NCBI GenBank assembly: GCA_019787685.1
Contig: JAHNUO010000068.1
Coordinates: forward strand, 1-64,000
DNA: 64,000 nucleotides
From: Chiua virens
Lineage: Eukaryota; Basidiomycota; Agaricomycetes; Boletales; Boletaceae
Direction: 5' to 3'
The notes under the pieces were generated by a model, which saw nothing but the letters and a program-made list of their open reading frames with translations, ran no database searches and was not told the origin of the DNA. Position numbers and translations under genes: made by a program. Positions 44,879 to 57,286 of the stretch are shown piece by piece; positions within the stretch are counted from its first letter, which is position 1; each line of letters begins with the position of its first letter.

Positions 44879-47800
44879 ATGGGTCACGTCCAGTCCCTCC
44901 AACGATCTTCCGGTGCCCTCGACGCCTTCGTCGCTGAGCTCGGCACCGATATCGTCTACGAAAAGAGGTCCGTGCGCGTCCACGTCGTCCACATTCATCC
45001 CAATGACCCCCAACAGCATCGGCCAGGCCCGCTTTCTCAAGACAGTCCGATGTCGTCACCGTAATGGGCCACTTGTCGTCAAGATCTTCATAAAGCACGA
45101 TCCCTCCGTGTCTCTCAGGGCCTACCATCGGAAGCAAAAGGGTTCGTCCCCTCCCCATTCGTCCCGCCCCCACTGACGCGCCCACAGTCGACAGGGACGC
45201 CCTCCAGGACATCCCAAACGTGTACACCTACCAGGCTTTCGTGGAAACAGAAAAGGCCGGCTATCTCATCCGTCAGTGCATCGCTAGCAACCTCTACGAC
45301 CGCATCAGGTACGTCTCCTGATTCACACCCTGCCACGCGACACACCATCATCCTCCCAGTACCCGCCCCTTTCTCTCCCTCATCGAGAAGAAGTGGATCG
45401 TCTACCAGCTCCTCACCGCCCTCTCCCTCGCCCACCTTCAAAAGACCCCACACGGCGACATCAAGTCTACCAATGTCCTCGTCTCCTCCTCAAATTGGGT
45501 CTACCTCACCGATTTTGCCCCCTACAAACCTACCCGTCTCCCCCTCGACGATCCCTCCGACTTTTCCTTCTTTTACGACACCAGCGGAAGACGCACCTGC
45601 TATGTCGCTCCAGAACGCTTCTACAAAGCAGAAAAAGAGCCCAGGTCGCTCGACCCTGCAGACCCCAAGGATCGCGTCACAGAGTCGATGGATGTCTTCA
45701 GCGCCGGCTGCGTCATTGCAGAAATGTTTCTCGAGGGCGCCCCCCTCTTCTCCCTCAGCCAGCTCTTCAAGTATCGTGAAGGCGAGTACACCGTCGACAG
45801 CCAACTTGCTCCGATCGAGGATCATGGCATCCGTGTAAGTCTCCGCCATCGTGGCAACCCCCAAACTCACGTTTCATAAAAGACCATGATACAACAAATG
45901 ATTTCCCTTGACCCTGCATCTCGTCCGTCCTTTGACGCTGCCTTGGCGAACGCAAGGGGGCACGTGTTACCCGAGTGCTTCTATTCCTTCCTCCACGAAT
46001 ACGTCGCCTCTATCAGCGAACGTGCCACCACCTTTCCTTTTCCCTCTTCCAACTCCACGACAAACGCGCCCGCTATTCCGGCCACCCCCGCCAACACAGT
46101 CAAGAGCAGGGAACCATCTTCCAATGTTGGAAGTGCAGGTGAGGCGCTCCCTAGCGAGAGCGATCACCGCATAGACAGAATTTGGGAGGACTACGCTTCC
46201 GTCCACTCTCACCTTCTCCCGCCACAACAAGTTGAGCGTACTGTCGGAGATGTCAAAGTCAACTACGACACCATCGTACCCTCCTCTCCCAATCTGCAGC
46301 AGGTCCACTCACTTTCCTTTTGGCACGCGCACGACTGACGATACAAACCAGGACATCTTTCCTGTTTCATTGCAAATTCCGTCTTATACACCCTCACCCT
46401 GTGCCACTCCCGCTGAGGATGGCCCTGCCCTCATCCTCCTCTCCCTCGTGCTCGCAAACATCAGAAACTGTTCCCTGCCGTCGTCCCGCATCCGTGCACT
46501 CGACATTCTCTTGGCTCTCTGTCCTCACCTCACTGATGAATCCAAGTTGGATCGCGCTGTCCCATATGTCGTAGAGCTACTGCGAGACGAAGTAGTCCTT
46601 GTGCGGGTTGCAGCCGTCAGAACGCTCATGCAAATTGTGAGTGGTCGTCCACCCCACCAAATGAGTTCTGAACTTGGCTGCAGCTGATGAAGGTGACCGT
46701 GATCACACCATCGAATGTTTCCATATTTCCCGAGTACATCATTCCAAACGTCCGATACCTTGTTCAAGATACAGAGGTCTCCGTCCGTGCGACATATGCC
46801 CAATGTATCGCTCCACTCGCAGATACCGCGCTACGTTATCTCGAAATGGGTACGGCAAGCAAAGCCCACGGCGTTGCCCCTGGTGTGAATAATGACAAAC
46901 AAGAATACGATGAAATCCATTTTGAAGTAAGTCATGTCCGGCTGCGGCCGATTACTCTGTCGACTCACAATTCCAGGTATCTTACGATGCCTCTCTGTAT
47001 GACCTGCATCTGTCCATCCAAGAGCAACTTGCCGCACTCCTCATGGACCCCTCGCCCATCGTGAAACGTGCCGTATTGCACAACATCAGTGCGCTCTGCA
47101 TATTTCTGGGCAGGCAAAGAACCAACGACGTCATTCTGAGCCATATGATCACATACCTCAATGACCGAGACTGGTTACTTCGACAGGCGTTTTTTGATAG
47201 CATCGTTGATGTGGCTGCTTGTGCTGGAGGGCGAAGTCTGGAAGAGTATATTCTGCCACTGATGGTGCAAGCGCTCTCAGGTGAGCATACCCACCAGTCC
47301 TGCTGCAAGCTTTGACTCGCTGCAGATGTCGAGGAGAGCGTCGTCGCGCGAGTTTTGTCAGCTCTCACCAGTCTCTGCGAACTTGGACTTTTCCAAAAGA
47401 TGCGCATATGGGAGCTCATGAGCGCGACGTTGTGCTTTTTCTACCACCCCAACGTTTGGATACGACAGGGTTTGTTGCTTCGTTCTCCAGCTTCACACTT
47501 CACGCTCAAGGATCCTCGAACAGGAGCGACTGCCTTCATCGCCTCGGCTGCGAACCATCTTCAACCGAGCGATGTATGGTGTATATTGTACCCCTCTTTG
47601 CGCTATCTTTTACGTTGTGACGTCAAGGAGATAGACGAACAAAGCCTGTTGGCAGCCATGAAAGCACCGGTATGCTGCGTGATCCAAGGTCGTCAACAGT
47701 GACTTACATCTTCTAGTTACCTCGTCCTGTCTTTGATGGCTCAATTCAGTGGGCCATGAAAGCGGAACGAACAATGTTCTGGCGAAGTCAACGTAAGCCT

Positions 47801-50564
47801 GTGATCAAGGTTGAATCTCCGCGAGAGAGCATCGTCTCTATGCGTAAGGGGGGAAGCAACAATGTCTCCAAGCAAAACAGAACCGAGGAGTGAGTGTGCT
47901 TTCATTAGCGTTAAATCTTTCCTGATCTCACAAACAGGGACGAGGCCCAATGGTCGAGGCTGCAGAATCTGGGTATGAGTGTTGCTGATGAGGCAAAGCT
48001 CGTCGCGATGCGCGATTACATCCTCAAAGTTGCCAACAATGCGTCGAGGTGCGTTTCAAACGATGTGTGCGTGTGATACGATCTCATTTAAATATTCCAG
48101 TTTTGCTTCTCGCTTGCGACTAGAACCCGACTATGAGAAGATCATCCGCACGACAGGGGATGTCGAGCTCCAGAAGCTCTCTGTTGTTCCTCGAACTGTC
48201 TTTCTCAAGTCGCGATCCACCACCGATCTTTCGCGCGCCTCTCGCCGTTCGAGTGATATGCTGGCTCGCTTTGGTACGCCCTGGATGAGTCGGGCTACTA
48301 GCACCGATCATGTCCCGAACACGCCTGCTTTTGATGACCTGCGACGACGGCTCGCGACGATCAATATATCTGGTTCATCCCTCAACCTTGCTGCTGCAGC
48401 CCGCGAGCGCGCTGGATACGCCGCTGCACAACCACCTTCTGCTACGTCAACGCTTGCGCCGCCGAACCCGTCCGCAGGGCACGACCGTCCCAGCAGTCCG
48501 ACCGACTCGGTGTTGTCAACGACGAATTCATCGGCCTTGCGTGTGCCGCATAGACTCCAGGTTGGGAGCACGGACGGCCAAAAGGCCGCACCTGCTGTGG
48601 GGTCGTCCAACACCAACGCCGTTGGTGTCCTCGAAGCACCCTCGCGCATTCGTTTGGAGACGTCACCAGAACGTTCGGGACGCTCATCACCCATCTCGAC
48701 AGCGGGCCCTACTAGTATGCGTCAAACTTTGCGGCCGCGCGTCACATCCTTGCAGCCAATGTCTACATATGGTACGACTCTCGAATCTATTCTTGTTTGA
48801 TCGCTAACGTATGCTCGCACAGACGGGCAGGAAGTTGGAATCAATAATCTGCTCGATAACCTTTATCTGGACAATAACCGCGAGTTACAACACGACTTTG
48901 GTCCTCGCGTGCACGAGGGACCAATCCGTCGGCGGAACGCTGCACGTCAGAGCTTCATCGCTCGGGACAACGGTAACCGCCGTGTCGAAGCCACACTTGT
49001 CGCCCATCTCCACTCCCACACGGACTGTGTCACTGAGCTCGCCGTTGCACCTGACCATTCGTTCTTTGTGTCGGCTTCCGACGACGGGAGCGTCAAGATT
49101 TGGGATACGGCGCGCTTGGAGCGGAGCGTGACGAGCAAACCGCGGCATACGTATACGCAGCATCATGCGCGCGTCAAAAGTCTGTGTATCATCGAAGGCG
49201 TGCATTGTTTTGCGAGTGCGGCAGAAGATGGGAGTGTGCATGTCGTGCGTGTGCACCTCAACCAATTGGGATCGTTGCCCAAGTATGGCAAACTGTCCGT
49301 TGTCAGGGAACACAGGGTCGAATCGCCAGGAGAGTACGCGACTTGCATGTCTCATTTCAACACCGGTGCGTCATTTGTACGTATCGTGGTGCTCGTGTTG
49401 TTGATCTCATGGTTAGATACGGCGTCAAACTTGGTGTACGCAACGACGCATTCTGTTGTTGTTACATTGGATCTGCGGACGATGCGCGTGTTGCAGCGAC
49501 TGGAAAATCCGCGTCATTTAGGCTCGATTTCGTGTATGTGCATGGATCGAAAGCGGACGTGGATCCTGCTGGGTACGTCGTCGGGGGTGCTGTCACTCTG
49601 GGACAAGCGGTTTGGACTGCTGCTCAAGAGTTGGCAAGTGGGTCGGTCTGGTGCTGGTCGAACCGCGCGGATACACCAGTGTGTCGTGCACCCGACGAAA
49701 GGCAAAGGGCGCTGGGTGATGGTCGCGGTGGAGACTTGGAAAAGCAATCCGGAGCCGACGCCGTCGACATTGATCGAGGTGTGGGACATCGAGAAGACGG
49801 TGTTGGTGGAGAGTTTCGTCACGCGAACGACGGCGTCGCCGTCTGAGGCGATACCAGAGCCCGAGGAGCAAGCGGGCGTAGCTGCGGAGCAGAGTCCGGC
49901 CGCTGCGATTGCTGCGCTCGTGAATTCTCGCTACCCAGGTGGTGCAGCCTATGCCAACCCGGGTTTCCCGCGCAGGGACCGTGGGTCATCTCAAAGCATG
50001 CAACGGGACGGGATGTTACCCGCGCCGTCACCGGATGTCCGCGCTTTGGTCGTGGGTCTGGATTTCGGAGGCTACCCTGGGATGTACAGATCGGAAATCG
50101 TGGATTTGTCGGCAGATGTGCCAAGTTCGAGTCGGAACCGTGGGTTTATCGTGAGTGGGTCAGAGGATCGGCGGGTGAGGCTGTGGGATGTGAGCAGGGT
50201 GGAGCGTACGTCGGTGTTGGTGAGTGCGGAGACTGAGAATGAGCGACCGAGCTACAGGTGTGTCATGCGAATCGAGAAGGGGACCGGTGCTGATTGTCCT
50301 TCCCCGTGTAGTACGGTGCGCTCGTCGAGTGGTGCGGTAACGAGCTACGTCGAAACGTGGGTGCAGTCGCCGTCCACGGCAAACCAGAACAACCGTGCGC
50401 CACAGCGGATGTCGATGATCACGCATCACCAACAGAATTTACTCAAGTCACATCAGGACATCATCACGGCACTGGCGTGCATTGACGCGCCGTTCCGAGG
50501 GGGCATTGTGAGCGGGGATCGGGGGGGAGCTCTGAAGGTATGGCGGGTCGGGACTGGGGAGTAG
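44879..50564 (+). CDS. VPS15: Vps15 regulatory kinase of the class III PI3-kinase complex
   Basis: Multi-exon gene, about 1,600 residues. The start MGHVQSLQRSSGALDAF at 44879 was preferred over an in-frame ATG 24 nt upstream because Gly2/Ser6 form the N-myristoylation signal of Vps15. The kinase domain reads IGQARFLKTV, VVKIFIK, then HGDIKSTNVLVSS with HGD in place of HRD and DFA instead of DFG, then TSGRRTCYVAPERF. The latter substitutions are typical of this atypical family. HEAT-repeat segments follow (for example LVQDTEVSVRATYAQCIAPL). The C-terminal WD40 propeller includes SASDDGSVKIWDTARLER and ends VSGDRGGALKVWRVGTGE. Vps15 activates Vps34 on endosomes and pre-autophagosomal membranes. 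The next gene starts only 70 bp after the stop. Confidence 0.93.
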
Positions 50565-50634
50565 TAGAAGCTTTATGTAAACGAATAAATAATTTGTGAA
50601 AGGTCCAAAAGTAGACAGTACAGATATCAAGAGA

Positions 50635-53600
50635 ATGATTCGAGTGCTCGCTCGACCCGCCTCTCGTCTCCTACACAGACCTTCCTTGTTCATCCCCGCT
50701 ACACAGCGACACCCACACACAATGTCGTCCGTCGCTTCGTCCTCACAGCCATCTGAGCCACTCCAAAACGGTCCTCTCACAACCGCAGGCGATGGCAAGA
50801 AACAGCAGTCCAAGGAGAAGAAGGACAAGGCTCAGATTGCCACCTCGCAGTACCCCCTCGAGGTACGAACCCCGTCAACCCCGCAACCACCGATACTGAT
50901 CACAGATCCATCGCGATACGTCGCAGCTTCAACCACCGCCCGACTACATCGATCATCGGATTCGCATGTTTGAGCGTCTGCGCACCGAGTACCACGCGTT
51001 TGTCAAGGGTACGTCGACGCCGTTGCGCTGTTGCGTCTCGTGCTGATACTGACGTCGGGGAAGCACAACCCAGGGAGGAGATCACGATCACGTTGCCGGA
51101 TGGGTCTGAACGCAAGGGAACGAGTTGGGAGACGAGTCCGATGGACGTTGCCAAGGCGGTGTCCAAGGGGTTGTCGGAGCGCGCGGTGATTGCCAAGGTG
51201 CGGCTCGCGTTTTGCCTTTTTTCTGTTCTTTTTTGGTGCTTAGAACTGATGGGATGGTAGGTGGACGACGTTCTTTGGGACCTCGACCGCCCGCTCGAAA
51301 GGTCGTGCAAGCTAGAGGTGTTGGATTTCGAGCATCCGGAAGGTAGCGCGGTCATTTCTTAGCCCGAGCGTCGACTGACCGGCCCCTCCTTTTTCGGTTA
51401 GGCAAACGCGTATTTTGGCATTCGTCGGCACACGTTTTAGGGGAGGCTGCAGAGAGACACTATGGATGTCACCTTTGCATCGGACCACCGACGGATGACG
51501 GTTTCTTTTACGAGATGGCAATCGACAAGAGGTATTCACTCATCCTTCTTCTTGGGCGCGTTGTTGACTTGTTGTGTCAGAGTTGTCACCAACGCAGATT
51601 ACCCTGCACTAGAGAAGGTCGCTGAGAATGCCGTCAAGGACAAGCAAAAGTTTGAGCGGCTGCTCGTCTCAAAGGAGAACCTCTTAGAGATGTTTAGCGT
51701 ACGTCGATGATACCACGGCGCACAGACGACACGCTGATTGACCGGGATATGACAGTACAACAAGTACAAAAAATACCTCATTGAGACCAAGATTCCCGAC
51801 GGCTCCTCCACCACCGTTTACCGTTGCGGGCCAATGGTCGATTTGTGTGTCGGGCCTCACATTCCTCATACTGGCAAGATCAAGGCGTTCATGGTCACCA
51901 AGGTCAGTCGAGCGATTGATGGTTCCACGGTGACTGATCGTCTTTGTAGAACTCTGCATCCTACTTCTTGGGAGATGCGAAAAACGACTCCTTACAGCGT
52001 GTATACGGCATCTCCTTCCCGGATAAGAAGCAAATGTCGGATTATAAAGCATTCTTGGCCGAGGCTGCCAAACGTGATCACCGTAAAATTGGCAGAGTAA
52101 GATTCGATCGAACGTGATCGAGCGGTGCACGCATTTACCCCACCTTCAGGAACAAGAGCTGTTCTTTTTCAATGATCTCAGTCCGGGGAGCTGTTTCTTC
52201 TTACCCCATGGTACCCGGATCTACAACACGCTGCTCGATTTGATGAGGGTGCGTACCTTTTCCGAGCCATTCCGGAACAGGATGTTGAGAATGCCTGCAG
52301 TCGGAGTACGTCAAACGCGGCTACCAAGAAGGTGAGCATTCGTTGAATACCGACCTCGCCGTGGCTGACATCATTGCGAGTTATCTCGCCCAACATCTAC
52401 CACTCGAAGCTGTGGGAGACATCGGGTCACTGGAAAAACTACAAGGACGACATGTTCTTGCTCGACATCGAGAAGGAAAAGTGGGCCCTCAAGCCAATGA
52501 ACTGCCCTGGTCATTGCCTCATCTTTGACTCCCGGGACCGGAGTTACAAAGAGTTGCCGATCCGGATGGCCGAATTTGGCATTGTACACAGGAATGAGGC
52601 GTCAGGGGCGCTGACTGGGCTGACCCGCGTCAGACGCTTCATGCAAGACGATACACATGTGTTTTGCATGCCGTCGCAGGTGAGACGCTATGCCGCGCGT
52701 ACTGGTAGTCTCCGCTGATCCGGGACGTAGATCATTACCGAGATTGAGGCACTCTTTGACTTCATGCAACATGTGTACGGCTTGTTTGGTTTTGAGTTCC
52801 GGATGGAACTGTCTACGCGTCCTGAGAACTACCTCGGCACGGTAGAGACGTGGGATACTGCAGAAGCTGTCAGTCTCATCATCATTCGATGAATTCACAC
52901 ACTGACCGCTGCTTGCGTATCGTACAGCAACTGAAAGAAGCCCTCGACAGGCAATACCCGGGACAGTGGAACCTCAACCCTGGAGACGGTGCTTTCTACG
53001 GCCCCAAGATTGACATTCACATCAAAGATGCTCTACGTAGATCATTCCAGTGCGCCACCATCCAACTCGATTTCCAACTCCCGGAACGGTTCAACCTCAA
53101 GTACCGTTCCGCGGAAGAGATGACAAACCCGGACAAGCCCCCTTCCCGGCCGGTCATGATCCACCGCGCGATCTTGGGAAGTCTTGAGCGTTTCATCGCC
53201 ATCATCACGGAGCACTTTGGTGGCAAATGGTATGTCATGCTGTGGATTCTCGTGAAATCGTACGAGCTAAACGTCCGAGAACGCACAGGCCCTTCTGGCT
53301 GTCCCCGCGTCAAGTCCTCGTGATCCCCGTTGCTGTCCCATATGTGAGTCGCGTGTCCATTTCCGAGGATCCCCCTGAACTGATCATCCCCTTTGGGGCG
53401 TGTGCTTGTGTGATTATAGAAAGAGTATGCCCAAGAGATCGCCGATACATTGTCCGCGTTAGGGTTGTTCGCGGATGTTGACAACGGGGCAGATACCCTC
53501 CCAAAAAAGATCCGGAACGGTGAAATCGCACAATACAATTTCCTCTTGGGTGCGTCTCACGTGTTCTCTCCTTTTACGGATCTCTTTCCGGTCCTTATGT

Positions 53601-53772
53601 GTCTTCCGCACCAGTCGTGGGTCAAGAAGAGCTCGACAGTCGGTCCGTCAACGTGCGAAACCGCGACGACGTGGGCACGAAAGCCAAGGGTGAGATGGTA
53701 CCACTGGATGAGGTCACTGCCAAACTGGTCGCACTCAAACAATCACGGCGGATCGAAAATAAGCTCGTTTGA
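50635..53772 (+). CDS. THS1: Threonyl-tRNA synthetase with alternative starts
   Basis: Multi-exon gene (more than ten introns). ATG at 50635 gives a 29-residue Arg/Ser/Leu-rich leader ([20 protein letters not shown]) that looks like a mitochondrial targeting peptide. A second ATG at 50722 starts [13 protein letters not shown], the cytosolic-type N-terminus. Domains in order are TGS ([20 protein letters not shown]), the editing domain with [10 protein letters not shown] (HxxxH) and [15 protein letters not shown], and class II motif 2 ([20 protein letters not shown]). Motif 3 contains [16 protein letters not shown], and NCPGHCLIF and DDTHVFC are also present. The anticodon-binding domain ends [11 protein letters not shown] at 53772. 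It attaches threonine to tRNA-Thr. Dual supply of cytosol and mitochondria by leaky scanning is inferred from the two starts. Confidence 0.94.
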
Positions 53773-54133
53773 GAAAAAGCAGAGTTTAGAGTATTTAGGT
53801 ACAACTTCCAGCTATCACGGGGTTGTGCAAAAGAGAAAAAAAGCCCGGGATTTTTCGCTCACGCTAGCGTTGCATGTTTGTGACGGAACGGAGCACGGGC
53901 GCATAAGTCGGAACGGGTGATGACGATGGTCATCATGACTGTGACTTTGTCATCAAGATCCTACCCAGGCACGCCTCATTTCCGAATACAAGCAAGATGA
54001 CAAACAAAATAACGTCACTCCGAGGGCCTTTGCGGGACAAGACGAGGGCACTTTGTTTTACGCAGTGATACCGCCCATGAACTGGTTCCGCTATCACCGG
54101 AGTAACGTTAAAACATGGATCTAGACCAAGTAG
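53773..54133. other. Convergent intergenic region
   Basis: 361 bp between ThrRS (plus) and CstF-64 (minus), expected to carry both 3' UTRs. No gene or stable hairpin is obvious. Confidence 0.5.
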
Positions 54134-55760
54134 TCAACGTACCAAGGCTTGAATGGCATCACGTTCTGTCGGAGGAAGTCCGTTGATTTGATCCTGCGTC
54201 AAACTCAATACTTGGAGCAGCATTTGCTGTAGAACCGCCAAGATCGGGGAGAAGAGATAGCGATATGAGGCGGGGGATCGGATCAGAAAAATGAACGGGA
54301 AAAAGGTTATTGACGCCACTCACGCGCTGCGCAGGGTCTATGTTGAGATCGGGGACCGAGGTAGGAGGCGCCTGTGAAGGTGGAGCAGGTTGAGGCAGTG
54401 GCGGTGGTCGGTAATATGGATGCTGCGGCGGCATGTGTGGAAGGGGCTGCTGGTACATGCTCGGACCTGTTGGCGGTGGGACAGACATTTGGGGCGGCAA
54501 AGCTGGGGGTGTGGGGTGCATTGGAGGGGGTTGTTGGTATGACGGCATCTGAGGCGGGGGCGGCTGCGGAGGTCCTGAAGGGACAGAACTACCCACGGTC
54601 GCTTGCAACATACGCTACGGACGGTAATATTTTAAAAGAACAGTTCCCAATTGACGGATCAGCCATGAGACGCCGTGACGTATACGTACCTGAAGGACAG
54701 CTTGGTCGACGATCTTGTTCAACAATAGGGCTTGGAAAAGCGCATAGGCGTACTGCGGATGTGTGATCAAAAGCGCTCGTGCTTGCTCAGGATGTGTAAT
54801 CACAAATGCCTAAAGAAAGGGGGGAAACACAATGATCGTGGCCGGCGTGTCATTCACAACATTGTTCGGACATGTTTCTGAAAACCGCTGCACACCTTCA
54901 TTTGTGCCAGCACTTCCACTAACTGAGCTGGATTCATCGTGGCGAGTGTCTGACTAATGCAATCTAATGCAGTAGACCCAGGGGGTACGGGAACACCGAG
55001 TGGCAGCGATGACAGGAAGGCGGCCGAGTCTTGAGGCTTTTGATCTCTATGGTTGTCATAAGGGTCTCTGTCACGATCACGGTCGCGGTCTTTGTCCCTG
55101 TCTCGTTCTCTGTCTCGGTGACGATCACGCCAATGCCCTCTTGGATCACTACCATCTAGTAGTTCGCCTCGTACTGTAGTCTTGCCTTCGAGAAAAGGGT
55201 CCGAGTCCGCCAAATCAATGCGAAGGGGACGTCCGCCAACGTCGACGTTGTTGAGATTTCGCACAGCCGAAAGAGCAGTTTCATGATCTTGAACACGAAT
55301 GACAGGAGCACACGGAGCAAGAATGATTTGAGGTAGAGCACGGAATTTGACGGGTGCACAAGCAGAGGTGTTGATGGGGACGGGTCGGAACAAAAATGTC
55401 GCGATGGGTCAGACAGCTGTCAAAAATTGAAAGACAAAGGATGGATTGGATATACCAGCAAATTCACAAAAACCGTAACCTCTAGGTTTTCCGGTTTCCC
55501 TGTCGAAAACGAGCCTAGAACGGAGTGAGGTTTGGAAGAGAGCTCGATAGTAGGAGTCGCACCTAAAACCAATGACTTGACCGACAGATTTGAAGACATC
55601 GATTAATTGTTCCTGTTGGGTTGTCAGACCACAAAGCACGGACAGGGTAAAAAAGGACATTCCTCGCCCATGTTGTAGGGCACATTTCCAACTGCGTTAC
55701 ATGAGCATGAGCTTGACAAGAAAAACTATGGACACACGCACCAAAAACCACTTTGCTCAT
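54134..55760 (-). CDS. Cleavage stimulation factor subunit 2 (CstF-64 / Rna15)
   Basis: Multi-exon gene for the RNA-binding subunit that recognises U/GU-rich sequence downstream of poly(A) sites. ATG at 55760 begins MSKVVFVGNVPYNMGEEQ (RNP2, joined across two introns). RNP1 is KPRGYGFCEF, and ALSAVRNLNNVDVGGRPLRI ends the RRM. An Arg/Asp dipeptide tract (RDRHRDRERDRDKDRDRDRD) follows. The hinge that binds CstF-77 is ALDCISQTLATMNPAQLVEV with HPEQARALLITHPQYAYALF. A Pro/Met/Gln-rich middle then leads to the C-terminal helical domain QVLSLTQDQINGLPPTERD. The final codons (ALVR, stop at 54134) could instead be spliced away by a donor at GTACGT, so the last few residues are uncertain. Confidence 0.9.
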
Positions 55761-56268
55761 GACGAGCCTGACTAATGGAGTGGTTTGACTCGAGAAAAGA
55801 TGTGAAGGCGACTCGCAAGATTTGTGGCGATGTCGTGACCTCGGTCACGAAGTCATCCTCGTGACCAGCACACCGTTACTCATTTCCCGAACGACGACGA
55901 CATCCTGCTCCATAATTCTCCACTATTGGATCACATCTTCTCCACGCTCCAATTTTCGAGCAATTTCCACACCACTCTCACACGTTCGGCATCGCAAAGC
56001 TAATACATGTCCCCTCCTTCATAACCGGGGGTGCACAGTCATATTCTTTCATGGCGCTGACTACTGTGCACACCGCCGTGGGATAAACGATATTCGGGTC
56101 TCTCGGAGTCGGCCCACTCCCAGCCAGGCTATGACTCAGGACTAGAATGGCCGAGGCAGATCCATCTGCACAGCCTTGCACTGCATCTACTTGAATCGGC
56201 CGTTGCCGGCATTGTCCACCTGCCGAGAAAAGGCAGCTCATCCGATATAAAGCGAGCGCAGACTCGAA
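55761..56268. other. Divergent intergenic region CstF-64 / Hsp20
   Basis: 508 bp that should hold both promoters. A TATA-like GATATAAAGC lies at 56243-56252, close to the Hsp20 start, and CCCCT (stress-element-like) occurs near 56012. No clear tandem heat-shock elements were found. Confidence 0.45.
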
Positions 56269-56969
56269 ATGAGTCGAACAATCACCAGGTACTATTTAAT
56301 CCTTTCTTCTCTCAACCAAAGCTCATACATAGCTCTGATGACCGTCACCTCTGTCGCACTAGTCGCTCGCAAACTGTCTTCCCAACCATCTCAAGAAGAC
56401 CGATTCCGAGCCTTGGATCGTGCCTTGGCTCGACGCTACGTCCACCATATCTTGCGAGAGCAGAATGTCGCATTGGAAAAGAGAATACGTCAAGGTAGTC
56501 TTGTCTATAAACCGAGGTACGCAGGCTGACCTGAAATGTATTTGATCAGCTACTGACGAGGATCACAGACTCGAAATATGCGATGATCCATCTTCATCGC
56601 GCATTACTGCCACTCTCGAACTCCCTGGCATGAAATCAGAGGATGTCAGAGTTCATCTAGACAAGGACGACACGCTCCTCATTTCGGGCGAGAGACGCTC
56701 GAGAATGCCCTCAGACCAGGCAGGCGATGTCAATTATCTCGCAAAGGAAATCAAATACGGCCGATTCGAACGTGTGCTTCGCGTTCCAAAGGGGACAATG
56801 GTTAGTCTTATCTCTGATTTGCATCTCTTCCCATCCTGTATCGATCCGACTCCGACAGATGAGTACCGTATCGGCAGCCATGAACGATGGCCTGCTGCTC
56901 CTGTCTTGGCCACGGGTGTCACCCGGGGCCACAGCATCTAGCAATGACTCGGGCGCTCTGCAGGCCTGA
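56269..56969 (+). CDS. Small heat-shock protein (Hsp20 / alpha-crystallin domain)
   Basis: The three exons 56269-56516, 56569-56800 and 56859-56969 join in phase to 196 residues. The N-terminal arm includes ALARRYVHHILREQNVALEK and leads through VYKPRLEICDDPSSS to the alpha-crystallin domain. The domain shows ITATLELPGMKSEDVRVHLD, LLISGERRSRM, the KYGRFERVLRVPKGT block and a final strand MNDGLLLLSWPR. A Ser/Gly-rich tail ends the protein. These ATP-independent chaperones form oligomers that hold unfolded proteins during stress. The intron after VYKPR was chosen because only it keeps the YKPR-LEICDDP link typical of the family. The N-terminus is longer than usual and a downstream ATG at 56338 is possible. 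Confidence 0.88.
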
Positions 56970-57286
56970 TTTCATTTTGATTGGAGAACCACCGAGCTAT
57001 TTACTTATCATCATGTTACTCTATGCTTCTTCTTCCTTGGTCACCGAGGAAGACTAACTGGTACGATATCATTGTGTTTTCACGGATTCTATGGGTACTT
57101 CTTGTATTTCTTGTATAACTCTTTTATCTCATTGGACTTTTTGCATACTTGCTGTATTCTGATCACTCGCATGGCCACGTTGAAAGCACGTTCACTCAGA
57201 TTGAGTTCAAATGTATCGGAAGTGCTGTCCGTATTTGTCGATCTCGAACGGCAACACCGGAACCTGATACTATTGAATATTGACTT
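56970..57286. other. Convergent intergenic region
   Basis: 317 bp of AT-rich sequence between Hsp20 and the esterase pseudogene, expected to hold 3' UTRs. No gene is seen. Confidence 0.5.
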
